NCBI RefSeq assembly: GCF_031432975.1
Contig: NZ_CP133838.1
Span: 4,092,001 to 4,156,000, forward strand
DNA from: Buttiauxella selenatireducens
GTDB lineage: Bacteria > Pseudomonadota > Gammaproteobacteria > Enterobacterales > Enterobacteriaceae
Length of the DNA: 64,000 nucleotides
Direction: 5' to 3'
Within the stretch, counting starts at the first letter, position 1. Each line of letters starts with the position of its first letter. This document shows, one piece after another, positions 7,977-17,836 of the stretch. A program made the translations under genes and the position numbers. Below the pieces are notes generated by a model, which did no database searches, was not told where the DNA came from, and was given only the letters and a program-made list of their open reading frames with translations.

Positions 7977-9755
7977 TCAGGCCGTCGCAGTCTCTTCACG
8001 AGTGGCCGCCGCTAATTCTTCACCCGCCAGTTGCAGTTGATACATCTGCCAGTAGCGGCCTTGTTGCGCCAGCAGTTCACTGTGCGTCCCGCGTTCAACG
8101 GCTTGCCCACGGTGCAACACCAGAATGGTGTCAGCATCAGTAATCGTTGACAGACGGTGAGCAATCACCACAAGCGTTGTGTGCTCGCGTACCGCGGCCA
8201 GCGCATGCTGAATGGCCTGCTCGGTGCCGGAGTCGATATTTGCTGTCGCTTCATCGAGGATTAAAATCTGCGGGGCATCGACCAGCACACGTGCCAGTGC
8301 CAGCAGTTGCTTCTGGCCGACAGACAAATTATTACCCTGCTCACCCAACCGCGTATAAATCCCCTCACTCATGGTGCGCGCCAGTTCTGCGAGTTGCACC
8401 GTTTCCAGCGCCTGCCAGACTGCCGCTTCGCTGATGTCGCGTCCAAGCGTAACATTGGCAAAGAAGGAGTCAGCCAGCACCACCGGATCTTGTTGCACCA
8501 TCGCAACGCCCTGACGCAACACGCTGTGGCTCAGCGTGTCCAGCGGGCGACCATCAAGACGAATCTCACCGCTGGTGAGTGGGTAATAGCCCATCAGCAA
8601 GTTAGCCAGAGTACTTTTCCCACTGCCGGTATGCCCCACCAGCGCGACGAAACTGCGCGCGGGAACATCAAGGTTGATGTCTTGCAACACCAAGCGATCG
8701 CCACGATACGCAAAGGAAACGTTGTCGACTTGAATATGGCCGCTTTCCAACGGGCGATTATCGTTACCGTAATCCTGACGTTTACCATCCATCAACTCAA
8801 AGACACGTTCACCCGCAACCACCGCTTGTTGCAGCATCGATTGTTGTGTGGTGAGTTCGATTAAAGGCTCATTCAAACGCCCTAAATAGTTGATAAATGC
8901 GTATAACACGCCAACTTCGATAGTCCCGACCGAGGTAAAACCAAACAGCATCAACAAGCCGCACAGCACCATCGCCGAAAACAGGCTCAGCAACGGACGT
9001 AGTAAAAAACCATCAAGACGCAGGGTTTGCATCCGCGCCAGATAGTGCGAGCGACTCGCCGCGCCCATGCGCTCGCCAAAACGCGCTTGTTGGCGGAACT
9101 GCTGGATAACGCTCATCCCGTTGATGACTTCGTTAAAGCCATCGTTGATATCAGCCAGATAGCTGCGTACCCGGCGAACAATCGGCGTGCTGTAACGTTG
9201 GTAGATGAACATCACGATAATGACGGCGGGGAAGATGCAAATCGCCACCGACGCCATGCGCCAGTCGAGGCTAAACATCGCCACCAGCATCGCGCCAATC
9301 AAAGCAGCACTTCGCAATACGGTCGCAACCACCGTCACGTAGAGATCACGAATCACTTCTGTGTCGTTGGTGACTCGGGAAATTAATTGCCCAACAGGCT
9401 GCGTATCAAAGGTGCTGAGCGGCTGGCGCAATGCGGCATCCATCACGTCAGTTCGCAGTTTTTGCACCACGCCAACGGCAGCCTGGTTAAACAATAACGC
9501 TTGCCAGTAATGCAACCCCGCAGCCGAGATAGACAGCAGCAGATAGGCTGTCGCCAGCCCCGCTACCGCCGCGACAGGCAGACGATGCTCAGAGACCATA
9601 TTATCGATGAAGTAGCTCACGATAATCGGGCCACTGACTTCGGCGGCAGCAGCAATCCACAGCATGACCACCGCGCCCGCGAGCGGTTTACGCCACGGTG
9701 AGCCATAAGCCAGCAGGCGTTTTATGGTTGGCCATTGCTGTATTGATTTACGCAT
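7977..9755 (-). CDS. mdlB: ABC transporter half, permease plus ATPase (MdlB)
   Basis: 592 residues from the ATG at 9755; longer frames upstream overlap mdlA and are not used. Six membrane helices in the first 310 residues come before an ABC ATPase with Walker [10 protein letters not shown], signature LSVGQKQ and Walker B ILILDEAT, then the switch histidine in VIAHRLST. It pairs with MdlA as a heterodimeric exporter; the substrate is unproven. The ATG overlaps the 3' end of mdlA by 8 bases, so the two are translationally coupled. Confidence 0.94.
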   Translation of the reverse strand: MRKSIQQWPTIKRLLAYGSPWRKPLAGAVVMLWIAAAAEVSGPIIVSYFIDNMVSEHRLPVAAVAGLATAYLLLSISAAGLHYWQALLFNQAAVGVVQKLRTDVMDAALRQPLSTFDTQPVGQLISRVTNDTEVIRDLYVTVVATVLRSAALIGAMLVAMFSLDWRMASVAICIFPAVIIVMFIYQRYSTPIVRRVRSYLADINDGFNEVINGMSVIQQFRQQARFGERMGAASRSHYLARMQTLRLDGFLLRPLLSLFSAMVLCGLLMLFGFTSVGTIEVGVLYAFINYLGRLNEPLIELTTQQSMLQQAVVAGERVFELMDGKRQDYGNDNRPLESGHIQVDNVSFAYRGDRLVLQDINLDVPARSFVALVGHTGSGKSTLANLLMGYYPLTSGEIRLDGRPLDTLSHSVLRQGVAMVQQDPVVLADSFFANVTLGRDISEAAVWQALETVQLAELARTMSEGIYTRLGEQGNNLSVGQKQLLALARVLVDAPQILILDEATANIDSGTEQAIQHALAAVREHTTLVVIAHRLSTITDADTILVLHRGQAVERGTHSELLAQQGRYWQMYQLQLAGEELAAATREETATA

Positions 9756-11526
9756 TGGCGGGTTCCTCGTCTGCTGTCGTTTCTGGCGCATCATCCAACG
9801 CCGCTTCCAATTGTTGATAACGATACATGTCGCGATACCAACCCGGCATTCCCACCAACACATCGTGATTGCCTCGTTGGGCAACATGCCCGTGCTGCAT
9901 GACCAGGATTTCACTGGCTTCGGTCAATGCCGACAGACGGTGCGCACTAATAATTACCGTGCGGTTTTCGCCCCACTGACGCAGGTTATGCAGGATTTGG
10001 TGTTCGGTTCGTCCATCGACGGCTGAAAGGGCATCATCGAGGATCAAGATTTCCGCATCGAGTAATAACGCACGGGCGATAGAAATACGCTGCTTCTGAC
10101 CGCCAGAAAGCATCACACCACGCTCGCCAACTTCGGTTTCGTAACCTTGTGGCAAACGCAGAATATCGTCGTGAACGCTGGCAAGCCGGGCAACATGTTC
10201 AATTTCTTGCTGCGTTGCGCCCGGTTTACCCAGCGCGATGTTGCTGGCCACCGTATCCGAGAACAGGAATGGCGTCTGGTTTACCACCGCCAGACGGCTG
10301 CGCCAGGAGTCGAGCTGCATCTGTACGAGTGGGATCCCATGGAAACAAATCTCGCCCTGGTCAATGTCAAAATGGCGCTGGATAAGAGACAGAATCGTAC
10401 TTTTCCCGGCTCCCGTTGGCCCACATAGCCCCAACATTTCGCCCGGTTTTAAGGTAAAGGAGACATTTTCAAGCGTTGGCCGTACCGTTTGTGGGTAGTG
10501 GAACGCCTGAATATTAACCTCCACGGTGCCGCGACCGGCTGGCGCTTCTTTGTCGCCATCACGGACGGACGGCGCTTCGGATAACATGCTGCGAATGCGG
10601 CTGTACGCCGCACTGCCACGTTCAACAATATTGAACATCCACGCCAGCGCCAGCATCGGCCAAATCATCAGGCCGAGGTACATCACGAAACTGGTCAGTT
10701 GACCAAGCGTCAGCGAGCCCTGAATTACCATCCAACTGCCCCCACCAATCGCGAGCAGGTTTGCCGTACCAATGGTGATATAAATCGTCGGGTCAAAGCG
10801 CGCATCGACCCGTGCCACTCTCATGTTTTTCTGCCCGGCATCTTTGGCTTCGGCGGCAAACAGTGCGGATTGTCGGTCTTCAAGACCAAATGCTTTGATC
10901 ATGCGGATGCTGGATAAACTTTCCTGCGTCCTGTCGTTAAGCGTTGAGAATGCCGCCTGGGCAAGCTTGAAACGTTGGTGTAATTGGTCGCCATAGCGTT
11001 TGATCACCAGCGCCATAATGGGCATTGGCAGTAATGCGAGTAACGTGAGTTCCCAGCTGATTTGCGTCGACATCACGATAAGCACCGCACATCCCATCAC
11101 CAGCGAATCAACGAGAGTGAGCACCCCCTCGCCTGCGGCAAAAACCACACGGTCGACATCGTTGGTTGCACGGGCCATCAAATCACCAGTGCGGTGACGC
11201 AGATAGAATTCAGGGTGCTGGCGGCTTAGCTGGCGGTAATAATCTTCACGCAATTCAACAGCAAGCTGGTAAGACGCACCAAATAACAACACACGCCAGA
11301 CGTAACGGAGTATGTAGACGATCACCGCAATGATGAGTATCACGCCTATCCACATCAGCACGTCGCTTCCGGAAAGGCGCTGTTGGGTGACACCATCGAC
11401 AATCACGCCCACCAGTTTTGGTGGCACCAATTGCAGGATTGCAATGATAATAAGCAAGGCGACAGCCCCGAGATAGCGTCGCCATTCGCGGGTGAAGTAC
11501 CAGCTTAATTGAGCAAATAATCGCAC
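9748..11526 (-). CDS. mdlA: ABC transporter half, permease plus ATPase (MdlA)
   Basis: 592 residues. The N-terminal six-helix exporter domain ([20 protein letters not shown]) is followed by an ATPase with Walker [10 protein letters not shown], signature LSGGQKQ, Walker [13 protein letters not shown] and the switch region [10 protein letters not shown]. The catalytic Walker B carboxylate is D ([10 protein letters not shown]) where MdlB has E ([10 protein letters not shown]). That is the typical asymmetry of heterodimeric ABC exporters, with one degenerate site. It is the first gene of mdlAB, downstream of decR in the same direction. Confidence 0.94.
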   Translation of the reverse strand: MRLFAQLSWYFTREWRRYLGAVALLIIIAILQLVPPKLVGVIVDGVTQQRLSGSDVLMWIGVILIIAVIVYILRYVWRVLLFGASYQLAVELREDYYRQLSRQHPEFYLRHRTGDLMARATNDVDRVVFAAGEGVLTLVDSLVMGCAVLIVMSTQISWELTLLALLPMPIMALVIKRYGDQLHQRFKLAQAAFSTLNDRTQESLSSIRMIKAFGLEDRQSALFAAEAKDAGQKNMRVARVDARFDPTIYITIGTANLLAIGGGSWMVIQGSLTLGQLTSFVMYLGLMIWPMLALAWMFNIVERGSAAYSRIRSMLSEAPSVRDGDKEAPAGRGTVEVNIQAFHYPQTVRPTLENVSFTLKPGEMLGLCGPTGAGKSTILSLIQRHFDIDQGEICFHGIPLVQMQLDSWRSRLAVVNQTPFLFSDTVASNIALGKPGATQQEIEHVARLASVHDDILRLPQGYETEVGERGVMLSGGQKQRISIARALLLDAEILILDDALSAVDGRTEHQILHNLRQWGENRTVIISAHRLSALTEASEILVMQHGHVAQRGNHDVLVGMPGWYRDMYRYQQLEAALDDAPETTADEEPANA

Positions 11527-11600
11527 GCAGTCAGATTCCTGAAGTACTGTCTGCCGATGTCAGGCAGAGAAATAAATTCTATTGAGGCCGGGAACGTGAA

Positions 11601-11632
11601 TACCCTAAATAATTGAAGTATGACGGGTATAA
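11601..11632. repeat. Remnant of a TACCC...GGGTA terminal-inverted repeat
   Basis: TACCCTAAATAATT is joined directly to GAAGTATGACGGGTATAA. In enterobacteria these two ends usually flank a longer palindromic element, so the copy seems to have lost its centre. A similar remnant lies at 13256-13297. Confidence 0.5.
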
Positions 11633-11633
11633 T

Positions 11634-12095
11634 TCAGCGCTCTAATGGCAAAGCCGTCGTGTATTTTATCTGTTCCATGGCAAAACTCGAAGTCACATCG
11701 CTTAAACCAGGAATGCCGTTCACCAGCCGTTTGTAAAAATCGTCATACCGTTTCATGTCTTCTACCTGCACACGCATCAGGTAGTCGTACTCTCCTGCCA
11801 TCCGCCAGAAACCAAGCACTTCTGGCATCTGCGCGACGACCGCGACAAATTTGCAGTACCACTCACTGCTGTGATGCTGGGTTTTTATCAGCACAAATGC
11901 GGTCAGACCAAGGCCAAGTTTTTCCGGGTCTAAAAGCGCGACCTTTGCCCGAATAATGCCGTCATCTTCAAGCCGTTTCAGGCGTTTCCAGCAGGGAGTG
12001 GTAGTCAGATTAACGGCATCAGCGAGTGCCTGCAAAGAGAGGGTGCAGTCGTTTTGCAGCAAGGATAGCAGCTTGCGGTCAATTTTATCTAACAT
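11634..12095 (-). CDS. decR: Lrp/AsnC-family cysteine-responsive activator DecR
   Basis: 153 residues from the ATG at 12095 ([10 protein letters not shown]), which matches the E. coli start; an upstream frame to 12125 is ignored. The N-terminal helix-turn-helix ([30 protein letters not shown]) is followed by an AsnC effector domain (about 65-150). DecR (YbaO, CyuR) activates a cysteine-desulfidase operon in E. coli when cysteine is high. In Salmonella the equivalent sits next to cdsH. Here it is divergent from a cdsH-like gene with 114 bases between them, which supports that role. Confidence 0.93.
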   Translation of the reverse strand: MLDKIDRKLLSLLQNDCTLSLQALADAVNLTTTPCWKRLKRLEDDGIIRAKVALLDPEKLGLGLTAFVLIKTQHHSSEWYCKFVAVVAQMPEVLGFWRMAGEYDYLMRVQVEDMKRYDDFYKRLVNGIPGLSDVTSSFAMEQIKYTTALPLER

Positions 12096-12209
12096 GACGT
12101 ATTCCAGGAGAAATTTTTTCTCCATTGAACGCCTCTGAAAGGCTAAAAGGCAACTTTTTTATCTTCTTTTTGCATTACTCTAGGCACAAATAAACAAACG
12201 GGCAACATC

Positions 12210-13262
12210 ATGACCAGCACCTGGGTAAACCACGCCATAAGCGAAATTAACGCCGATTACCAACGCTCCGCGGATACACATTTGATCCGTCTTGCGCTAC
12301 CTGGATTTCCCGGTATTCAGCTCTACCTGAAAGATGAAAGTACTCATCCTACTGGCAGTCTTAAACATCGTCTTGCCCGTTCACTATTTTTATATGGTTT
12401 ATGTAACGGTTGGATTAAAGAAGGAACGACCATCATTGAGGCGTCCTCAGGTTCAACCGCCGTTTCAGAGGCCTATTTTGCCCGTTTGTTAGGGTTGCCG
12501 TTTATCGCCGTCATGCCCTCTTACACGGCTAAACGTAAAGTGGAACAAATTGAGTTTTACGGTGGACGCTGCCATTTCGTGGAAAGCGCGTGTGAAATCT
12601 ACGCGGCATCAGAAATGCTGGAACGTGAGCTAAACGGCCACTATATGGATCAGTTCACCTACGCTGAACGTGCGACCGACTGGAGAGGCAATAACAATAT
12701 TGCCGACAGTATTTTCCGTCAGATGGAACATGAACCACATCCGGTGCCCGATTATATCGTGATGAGTGCAGGCACAGGCGGCACGTCAGCGACCATTGGC
12801 CGTTATTTGCGCTACCTGGGATACCCAACACAACTGGCCGTAGTCGACCCGCAAAATTCAGTGTTCATGGATTACTGGCAGAAACGTGATTGCAGCTTGC
12901 GCAGCGCAGTGGGCAGTAAAATTGAAGGGATTGGTCGCCCACGCTGCGAGCCGTCGTTCATTCCGGATGTCATCGACGAAATGATGCGTGTTCCTGATGC
13001 GGCGAGCATTGCCACGATGCAATGGCTGGAAACCGTGCTGGGTCGCAAAGTTGGCGCATCCACCGGGACCAATATGTGGGGAGTGTTGCAGCTAGCCGCG
13101 CGTATGCGTGCTGAAGGACGCACCGGTTCCATTGTGACGCTACTTTGCGACAGCGGTGAACGTTATCTGGAATCCTACTACAACGCGGAATGGGTGAAGG
13201 AAAATATCGGTGATGTGTTGCCGTGGCAACGTGAAATAAACCAATTGCTGTCAATCCCCTAA
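12210..13262 (+). CDS. cdsH: PLP-dependent L-cysteine desulfhydrase (CdsH-like, cysteine synthase fold)
   Basis: 350 residues of the cysteine synthase/cystathionine beta-synthase fold type II. The PLP lysine is K52 in [11 protein letters not shown]. The substrate loop [10 protein letters not shown] and the phosphate cradle [16 protein letters not shown] are present. It lacks E. coli CysK motifs such as the CysE-binding region. Its position divergent from decR is that of Salmonella cdsH, which degrades cysteine to pyruvate, sulfide and ammonia. Function is inferred from family plus context. Its 3' end overlaps the extended cof frame by 4 bases. Confidence 0.8.
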   Translation: MTSTWVNHAISEINADYQRSADTHLIRLALPGFPGIQLYLKDESTHPTGSLKHRLARSLFLYGLCNGWIKEGTTIIEASSGSTAVSEAYFARLLGLPFIAVMPSYTAKRKVEQIEFYGGRCHFVESACEIYAASEMLERELNGHYMDQFTYAERATDWRGNNNIADSIFRQMEHEPHPVPDYIVMSAGTGGTSATIGRYLRYLGYPTQLAVVDPQNSVFMDYWQKRDCSLRSAVGSKIEGIGRPRCEPSFIPDVIDEMMRVPDAASIATMQWLETVLGRKVGASTGTNMWGVLQLAARMRAEGRTGSIVTLLCDSGERYLESYYNAEWVKENIGDVLPWQREINQLLSIP

Positions 13263-13297
13263 ATAATTCGATTCCCTGAAGTATGGCGGGGATAAAA
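13256..13297. repeat. Second remnant of the TACCC...GGGTA repeat
   Basis: CCCCTAAATAATTCG followed by GAAGTATGGCGGGGATAA resembles the remnant at 11601-11632 with a few more inner bases. It covers the cdsH stop codon and abuts the cof terminator. Confidence 0.4.
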
Positions 13298-14155
13298 AAA
13301 TGCCGGGCAAAAGCCCGGCTGGCTTAATGCCTTATCATTCGGGGAATAAGTGAGGTTTGGTGTATCCAGCCAATGCGTCAAATAATGAGAAACAGCCTGT
13401 TTATTGCAGTGACCAATAACAGGTAAATGCGGTAAATCTGCTTTCAGTTGCGCCATCGCGTTACCCATGATCAAACCATGACCCACGCTTGAGAGCATTT
13501 CGCGGTCGTTCATCGCATCGCCAAACGCCATACAATCTTTCATCGTCAGGCCCAGGTGCTGGCTTAATACCTTAAGTGCCGATCCTTTGTTGCAGCCAAC
13601 CGGTAAAACTTCCAGGCAGTCCACCGCAGAGAAACAGAGAAACGCGCGCTCGCCCAGAGCCTCTTCCAACTGAACTTTCAGACGCAGAAGATCGTCGTGA
13701 GGACCACAGAAACAAATCTTGGTCACTTCATCAGACGGTATGCGCTTAACATCGACAATTTTCGGGCTGAAGCCGCTGTAAACGTGGGCATTGAGCATTT
13801 CCCCAACTTCATATTGGGTTAACCAGCCGGTGTCATTAAATACATGCAGGCTTGCCTGAGTATCCCACGCCCCATGGATCACTGTTTCTGCCGCTTCCGC
13901 AGAGAGATCCTGCCGATGCAGTAACTCCCCTTCCATTGAGTGAACTCGCGTCCCGTTGCCGGTTATCAAAAAGGCTTCCAGCGACAGAGAGCCCAGAATA
14001 TGGCGCATTTCCAAAACATGGCGACCAGTGGCAAACGCAAGAGTCATCTGGCGTTCTTCACGCAGACGGTTCAGGGTACGAAGCGTTTCATCACCCAAAT
14101 GGTGATTGGGCATTAACAACGTACCATCCATATCAAATGCAGCCAGACGAGCCAT
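13259..14155 (-). CDS. cof: HMP-PP phosphatase Cof (HAD family) with an extended C-terminus
   Basis: 298 residues from the ATG at 14155 ([16 protein letters not shown]), with GGAG upstream. HAD motif I is DMDGT, and motif IV is [10 protein letters not shown]. Cof hydrolyses the thiamine intermediate HMP-PP and other phosphosugars. E. coli Cof has 272 residues ending SPE. Here the sequence reaches [12 protein letters not shown] and then runs on for about 28 residues through the terminator into the end of cdsH. One inserted base after CCG would restore SPE and a TGA. This looks like a recent one-base loss that removed the stop. Core motifs are intact, so activity is probably kept. Confidence 0.9.
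   Translation of the reverse strand: MARLAAFDMDGTLLMPNHHLGDETLRTLNRLREERQMTLAFATGRHVLEMRHILGSLSLEAFLITGNGTRVHSMEGELLHRQDLSAEAAETVIHGAWDTQASLHVFNDTGWLTQYEVGEMLNAHVYSGFSPKIVDVKRIPSDEVTKICFCGPHDDLLRLKVQLEEALGERAFLCFSAVDCLEVLPVGCNKGSALKVLSQHLGLTMKDCMAFGDAMNDREMLSSVGHGLIMGNAMAQLKADLPHLPVIGHCNKQAVSHYLTHWLDTPNLTYSPNDKALSQPGFCPAFFYPRHTSGNRII
13294..13319 (-). terminator. Terminator of cof, now inside the extended reading frame
   Basis: GCCGGGC/GCCCGGC with an AAAA loop (13302-13319). On the minus strand it is followed by seven T residues (13294-13300 as A on the plus strand). The present cof frame reads through it. Confidence 0.8.
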
Positions 14156-14258
14156 GTTCACTCCAGTTTGTGACGACTAAAACACAGTTGGCAGTATCAC
14201 CTGGCATATACGGAACTAATAGTGAATACTTTCTGAAAATTGTTCCGGGTTTATACCG

Positions 14259-15962
14259 TTGAGACTATTAAATCGACTAAACCAATTTCAGCGTTTATGG
14301 CAGCCTTCCGCGGGTGAAGACCAACTCGTGACTGTCGCAGAGCTGGCTGGCCGTTGTTTTTGCAGTGAGCGGCATGTGCGAACGTTACTCAATCAGTTAC
14401 AAGACGCGGGTTGGTTAACCTGGCAGGCGCAATCAGGACGTGGGAAACGAGGAACACTCACCTTTCTGGTGACGCCGGAGAGCGTTCGTTCAGGAATGAT
14501 GGAGCAGGTGTTGCACAAAGGGCAGCACCAGAATGCTCTTGAACTGGCGCAAATCGCGCCGGAACAATTGCGCCAGTTGCTGCAACCGTTTCTCGGTGGG
14601 CAATGGCAAAATGATACGCCAACGCTGCGTATTCCTTATTATCGCCCGCTGGAACCTCTGCAACCGGGGTTTCTGCCGGGCCGTGCTGAACAGCATTTGG
14701 CTGGGCAAGTTTTTGCTGGTCTCACCCGTTTCACCTCCTCTAACGCCCTTCCACAACCTGATCTGGCTCATCACTGGGAAGTCTCTGAAGACGGTCTGAA
14801 CTGGTATTTTTTTATTCGCTCCACGCTTCACTGGCACAATGGCGAACCAGTAGAAACCACGCAGCTACAACAACGTTTGATGATGCTATTGGCACTCCCG
14901 GCAATGCGGCGGCTGTTCGTCAGCGTAAAAAGCATTGAGCTTGCCCATACGCAGTGCATCCGTTTTGTGTTGCATAGCCCCGATTACTGGCTGGCTCATC
15001 GGCTGGCAAGTTATTGCAGCCGCCTGGCGCATCCGGAAGATACGCAAATTGGCTGTGGGCCATTTCGCATCAACAGCTTTAAAGAGAATCTGGTGCGTAT
15101 CGAGAGTTTTGAGTCTTACCATCTCAGCCATGCGCTACTCAAAGCGGTGGAATACTGGATAACCCCGCAGCTGTTCGATACCGAATTGGGCACCAGCTGC
15201 CGTCATCCGGTGCAAATTGCCATTGGCCAACAGGATGAACTGGTGCATCTGCGCCCCGTCAGCAATAGCATCAGCCTCGGTTTTTGTTATCTGGCGGTAA
15301 AGCAGAACGGTAATCTGTCACCAGAGCAGGCGCGCTTTCTGATGCAGATCATCCACCAGCAAGAGCTTATCGCCAGTCTGCCCGTCGATGAATCGCTGAT
15401 CATGCCAAGCCACGAGATGATCCCAGGCTGGAAAATCCCGGAATGGACAAAGCGCAACGCGGTGACACTCCCGTCACGCTTGACGTTGCTTTATCATTTG
15501 CCAGTTGAATTGCACGTGATGGCACAACAGCTTAAAACTTATCTTGCTGCTTTAGGTTGCGAATTAACGCTAATTTTCCACGACGCAAAAAACTGGACCG
15601 ACTGTGAAGCATTAGCAGACGCGGATTTAATGATGGGCGACCGATTGATTGGTGAAGCGCCGGTTTACACGCTGGAGCAGTGGCTGCGCAGTGATGTCCT
15701 GTGGCCTGCGGTTCTCACGGAAAGCCAGTACACACATTTGCAGGCTACGCTCGACACCGTACAAATCCACCCGGACGAAAATGCCCGCAGCACGGGTTTG
15801 CAAGACGTGTTCAGCGGATTAATGCGCGACGCCATCGTATCGCCACTGTTTAATTACCGTTACCAGATCAGTGCGCCACCCGGCGTGAATGGCATTGAAC
15901 TCAACGCATGGGGATGGTTCGATTTTACCCGTGCGTGGTTACCTCCTCCCACTATGGTGTGA
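14259..15962 (+). CDS. ybaE: SgrR-like regulator with solute-binding domain (YbaE)
   Basis: 567 residues. An N-terminal SgrR-type winged helix (about 1-115, RHVRTLLNQLQDAGWLTWQAQSGRGKRG) is fused to a family-5 extracellular-solute-binding domain (about 160-560, PDLAHHWEVSEDGLNWYFFIR). It has no signal peptide, so it is cytoplasmic like SgrR. Length and position between cof and queC match E. coli YbaE, whose ligand and targets are not established. It is divergent from cof by about 100 bases. Confidence 0.9.
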   Translation: MRLLNRLNQFQRLWQPSAGEDQLVTVAELAGRCFCSERHVRTLLNQLQDAGWLTWQAQSGRGKRGTLTFLVTPESVRSGMMEQVLHKGQHQNALELAQIAPEQLRQLLQPFLGGQWQNDTPTLRIPYYRPLEPLQPGFLPGRAEQHLAGQVFAGLTRFTSSNALPQPDLAHHWEVSEDGLNWYFFIRSTLHWHNGEPVETTQLQQRLMMLLALPAMRRLFVSVKSIELAHTQCIRFVLHSPDYWLAHRLASYCSRLAHPEDTQIGCGPFRINSFKENLVRIESFESYHLSHALLKAVEYWITPQLFDTELGTSCRHPVQIAIGQQDELVHLRPVSNSISLGFCYLAVKQNGNLSPEQARFLMQIIHQQELIASLPVDESLIMPSHEMIPGWKIPEWTKRNAVTLPSRLTLLYHLPVELHVMAQQLKTYLAALGCELTLIFHDAKNWTDCEALADADLMMGDRLIGEAPVYTLEQWLRSDVLWPAVLTESQYTHLQATLDTVQIHPDENARSTGLQDVFSGLMRDAIVSPLFNYRYQISAPPGVNGIELNAWGWFDFTRAWLPPPTMV

Positions 15963-16057
15963 AGAAGCTGGGCAGCCACGTACTCTGGCGTTAACATATA
16001 TTTTTATGCATTTAGACCCGAGCGACTTCAAGACGCGGGGATATAACAGGAATACAC

Positions 16058-16753
16058 ATGAAACGTGCAGTTGTCGTCTTTAGTGGTGGTCAGGACTCCA
16101 CAACCTGCCTGATTCAGGCTTTAAAACAGTATGATGAAGTCCACTGTGTGACGTTTGATTATGGCCAGCGCCACCGTGCTGAGATTGACGTTGCCCGTGA
16201 ACTTGCGCTGAAACTGGGTGCTCGTGCCCATAAAGTCCTGGATGTCACCTTACTGAATGAATTAGCGGTCAGTAGCCTGACGCGCGACAACATTCCCGTA
16301 CCTGATTACGACCCAAACGAAAGTGGCGTGCCAAGCACCTTCGTACCGGGTCGCAATATCCTGTTCCTGACGCTCACGGCTATTTATGCTTATCAGGTTG
16401 AGGCCGAAGCGGTCATCACTGGCGTTTGTGAAACAGACTTCTCAGGCTACCCGGATTGCCGCGATGAATTCGTGAAAGCTTTGAATCACGCCGTAAGCCT
16501 CGGCATGGGTCGTGATGTTCGTTTTGAAACCCCACTGATGTGGCTGGATAAAGCAGAAACCTGGGCGCTGGCAGATTATTGGCAGCAACTGAATCTGGTA
16601 CGCAACGATACCCTGACCTGTTACAACGGCATTCAGGGCGATGGCTGTGGTGAGTGTGCTGCCTGCAACCTTCGTTCTAACGGGCTAAACCATTATCTGG
16701 CGGATAAACCAGCGGTGATGGCAGCCATGAAGAAAAAAACGGGTCTGAAGTAA
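16058..16753 (+). CDS. queC: 7-cyano-7-deazaguanine synthase QueC
   Basis: 231 residues. The PP-loop SGGQDSTT (residues 9-16) binds ATP. The zinc site near the C-terminus is [19 protein letters not shown]. QueC converts CDG to preQ0 in queuosine synthesis; later steps QueA and Tgt are encoded at 55-57 kb of this window. Ends [12 protein letters not shown] as in E. coli. It is followed by a perfect 9-bp hairpin shared with convergent fadM. Confidence 0.96.
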   Translation: MKRAVVVFSGGQDSTTCLIQALKQYDEVHCVTFDYGQRHRAEIDVARELALKLGARAHKVLDVTLLNELAVSSLTRDNIPVPDYDPNESGVPSTFVPGRNILFLTLTAIYAYQVEAEAVITGVCETDFSGYPDCRDEFVKALNHAVSLGMGRDVRFETPLMWLDKAETWALADYWQQLNLVRNDTLTCYNGIQGDGCGECAACNLRSNGLNHYLADKPAVMAAMKKKTGLK

Positions 16754-16759
16754 TTCAGT

Positions 16760-16780
16760 GGGCGTGGCCTCGCCACGCCC
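16760..16780. terminator. Hairpin between convergent queC and fadM
   Basis: GGGCGTGGC/GCCACGCCC, perfect 9-bp stem with a CTC loop. There is no T tract on either side, so termination strength is uncertain. Confidence 0.55.
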
Positions 16781-16786
16781 AACCGC

Positions 16787-17185
16787 TTATTCCATCATTT
16801 GTACTAACTTCTCGCGCAGTTCCCCTTCCAGCGGAACCGACTTCTGCGTTTTCAAATCGATACACACGAATGTCAACAGCGCGTCAGCCACAATCTCACC
16901 TTCAGGTTCAAGTTTAACAACCTGACTTAAAACGCCGCTTTTAGCATTGAGTTGCTGCAAGGCGCTTTCAATGCGTAACACATCGCCAAGCACTGCCGGA
17001 CGACGATAGTTAATATTGATGTTTACCACGATGAACGCGATGTTGTGGTCCGTCATCCACTGGAAGCCAGCCGCGTTTTCCAACCCTTCCCAACGGGCTT
17101 CTTCGAGGAACTCAAGGTAGCGGGCATTGTTAACATGCTGATAGAAATCAAGATGGTAACCCCGAACTTTGATTTGTGTTTGCAT
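16787..17185 (-). CDS. fadM: Long-chain acyl-CoA thioesterase FadM
   Basis: 132 residues, single hotdog domain of the 4-hydroxybenzoyl-CoA thioesterase type. The catalytic region YHLDFYQHVNNARYLEFLEEARWEGLE contains the active-site aspartate near residue 13. FadM (YbaW) cleaves 3,5-tetradecadienoyl-CoA and other long-chain acyl-CoA esters during oleate breakdown. It is monocistronic, between queC and ybaV as in E. coli. Confidence 0.94.
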   Translation of the reverse strand: MQTQIKVRGYHLDFYQHVNNARYLEFLEEARWEGLENAAGFQWMTDHNIAFIVVNININYRRPAVLGDVLRIESALQQLNAKSGVLSQVVKLEPEGEIVADALLTFVCIDLKTQKSVPLEGELREKLVQMME

Positions 17186-17308
17186 AGCGCTAAAACCCTA
17201 TCTTTAGTTTTAATTAACAGGCGAGGTAAACAGGCCACACCAAACTGGTATGACCTGTGATTTAGCATAGCAAACTTTTTAGACAGCGCGAGCTGCGCGC
17301 ACTAAGCG

Positions 17309-17686
17309 TTAAAGCTTAATGTGAGACAGATTGCGTTCTACCAACGCACTGCCAATCCCTGGCACCTCCTGTAATTGCTCAAGCGCTTTGAATGGGCCGT
17401 ACTCTTCACGGTAGCTCACGATCGATTGCGCCTTTTTCAGGCCCACACCATTCATCGCCTGCGCAAGAGCTTCTGCACTAGCGGTGTTAATACTCACAAC
17501 GCCATCGTCAGCATCGCCTGGTTTTGCCGTGGTGATGGGGGTGGTCGGTGTTTTTTCAACGTGCTGTTGAGCAGTCTCATTCCTGGCAGCCGTTGGGGCA
17601 GCGATTGCCTGTGAACACGCGCTGGCACCGATAAGTGCGACAGCGATACAAACTGTTTTTATTCCACTTTTGATTCCTGGTTTCAT
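17309..17686 (-). CDS. ybaV: Exported helix-hairpin-helix protein YbaV (ComEA-like)
   Basis: 125 residues from the ATG at 17686, which has a strong AAGGAGG; frames starting further upstream are rejected. A signal peptide (to about QAIAA) and a polar Thr/Ala linker come before a ComEA-type double HhH domain (VSINTASAEALAQAMNGVGLKKAQSIVSYREEYGPF, then VPGIGSALVERN). The family binds DNA without sequence preference; a role in DNA uptake is possible. It lies downstream of ppiD with a terminator between. Confidence 0.9.
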   Translation of the reverse strand: MKPGIKSGIKTVCIAVALIGASACSQAIAAPTAARNETAQQHVEKTPTTPITTAKPGDADDGVVSINTASAEALAQAMNGVGLKKAQSIVSYREEYGPFKALEQLQEVPGIGSALVERNLSHIKL

Positions 17687-17766
17687 GCTGTTCCTCCTTG
17701 TGTGTTGACAGCAAAGCCACCTTAACGGGAGAAAAAACAGGGACAAATGGCAATATTTAAATGTGG

Positions 17767-17789
17767 AAAAGGCCGCGAAAGCGGCCTTT
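17767..17789 (-). terminator. Terminator of ppiD
   Basis: AAAGGCCGC/GCGGCCTTT, 9-bp stem with GAAA loop, running into T residues on the minus strand. Confidence 0.8.
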
Positions 17790-17836
17790 GAATGTTGCAG
17801 AGCGTTGCAGTGGAGTGCGAGCAACGCCGAAGAACG

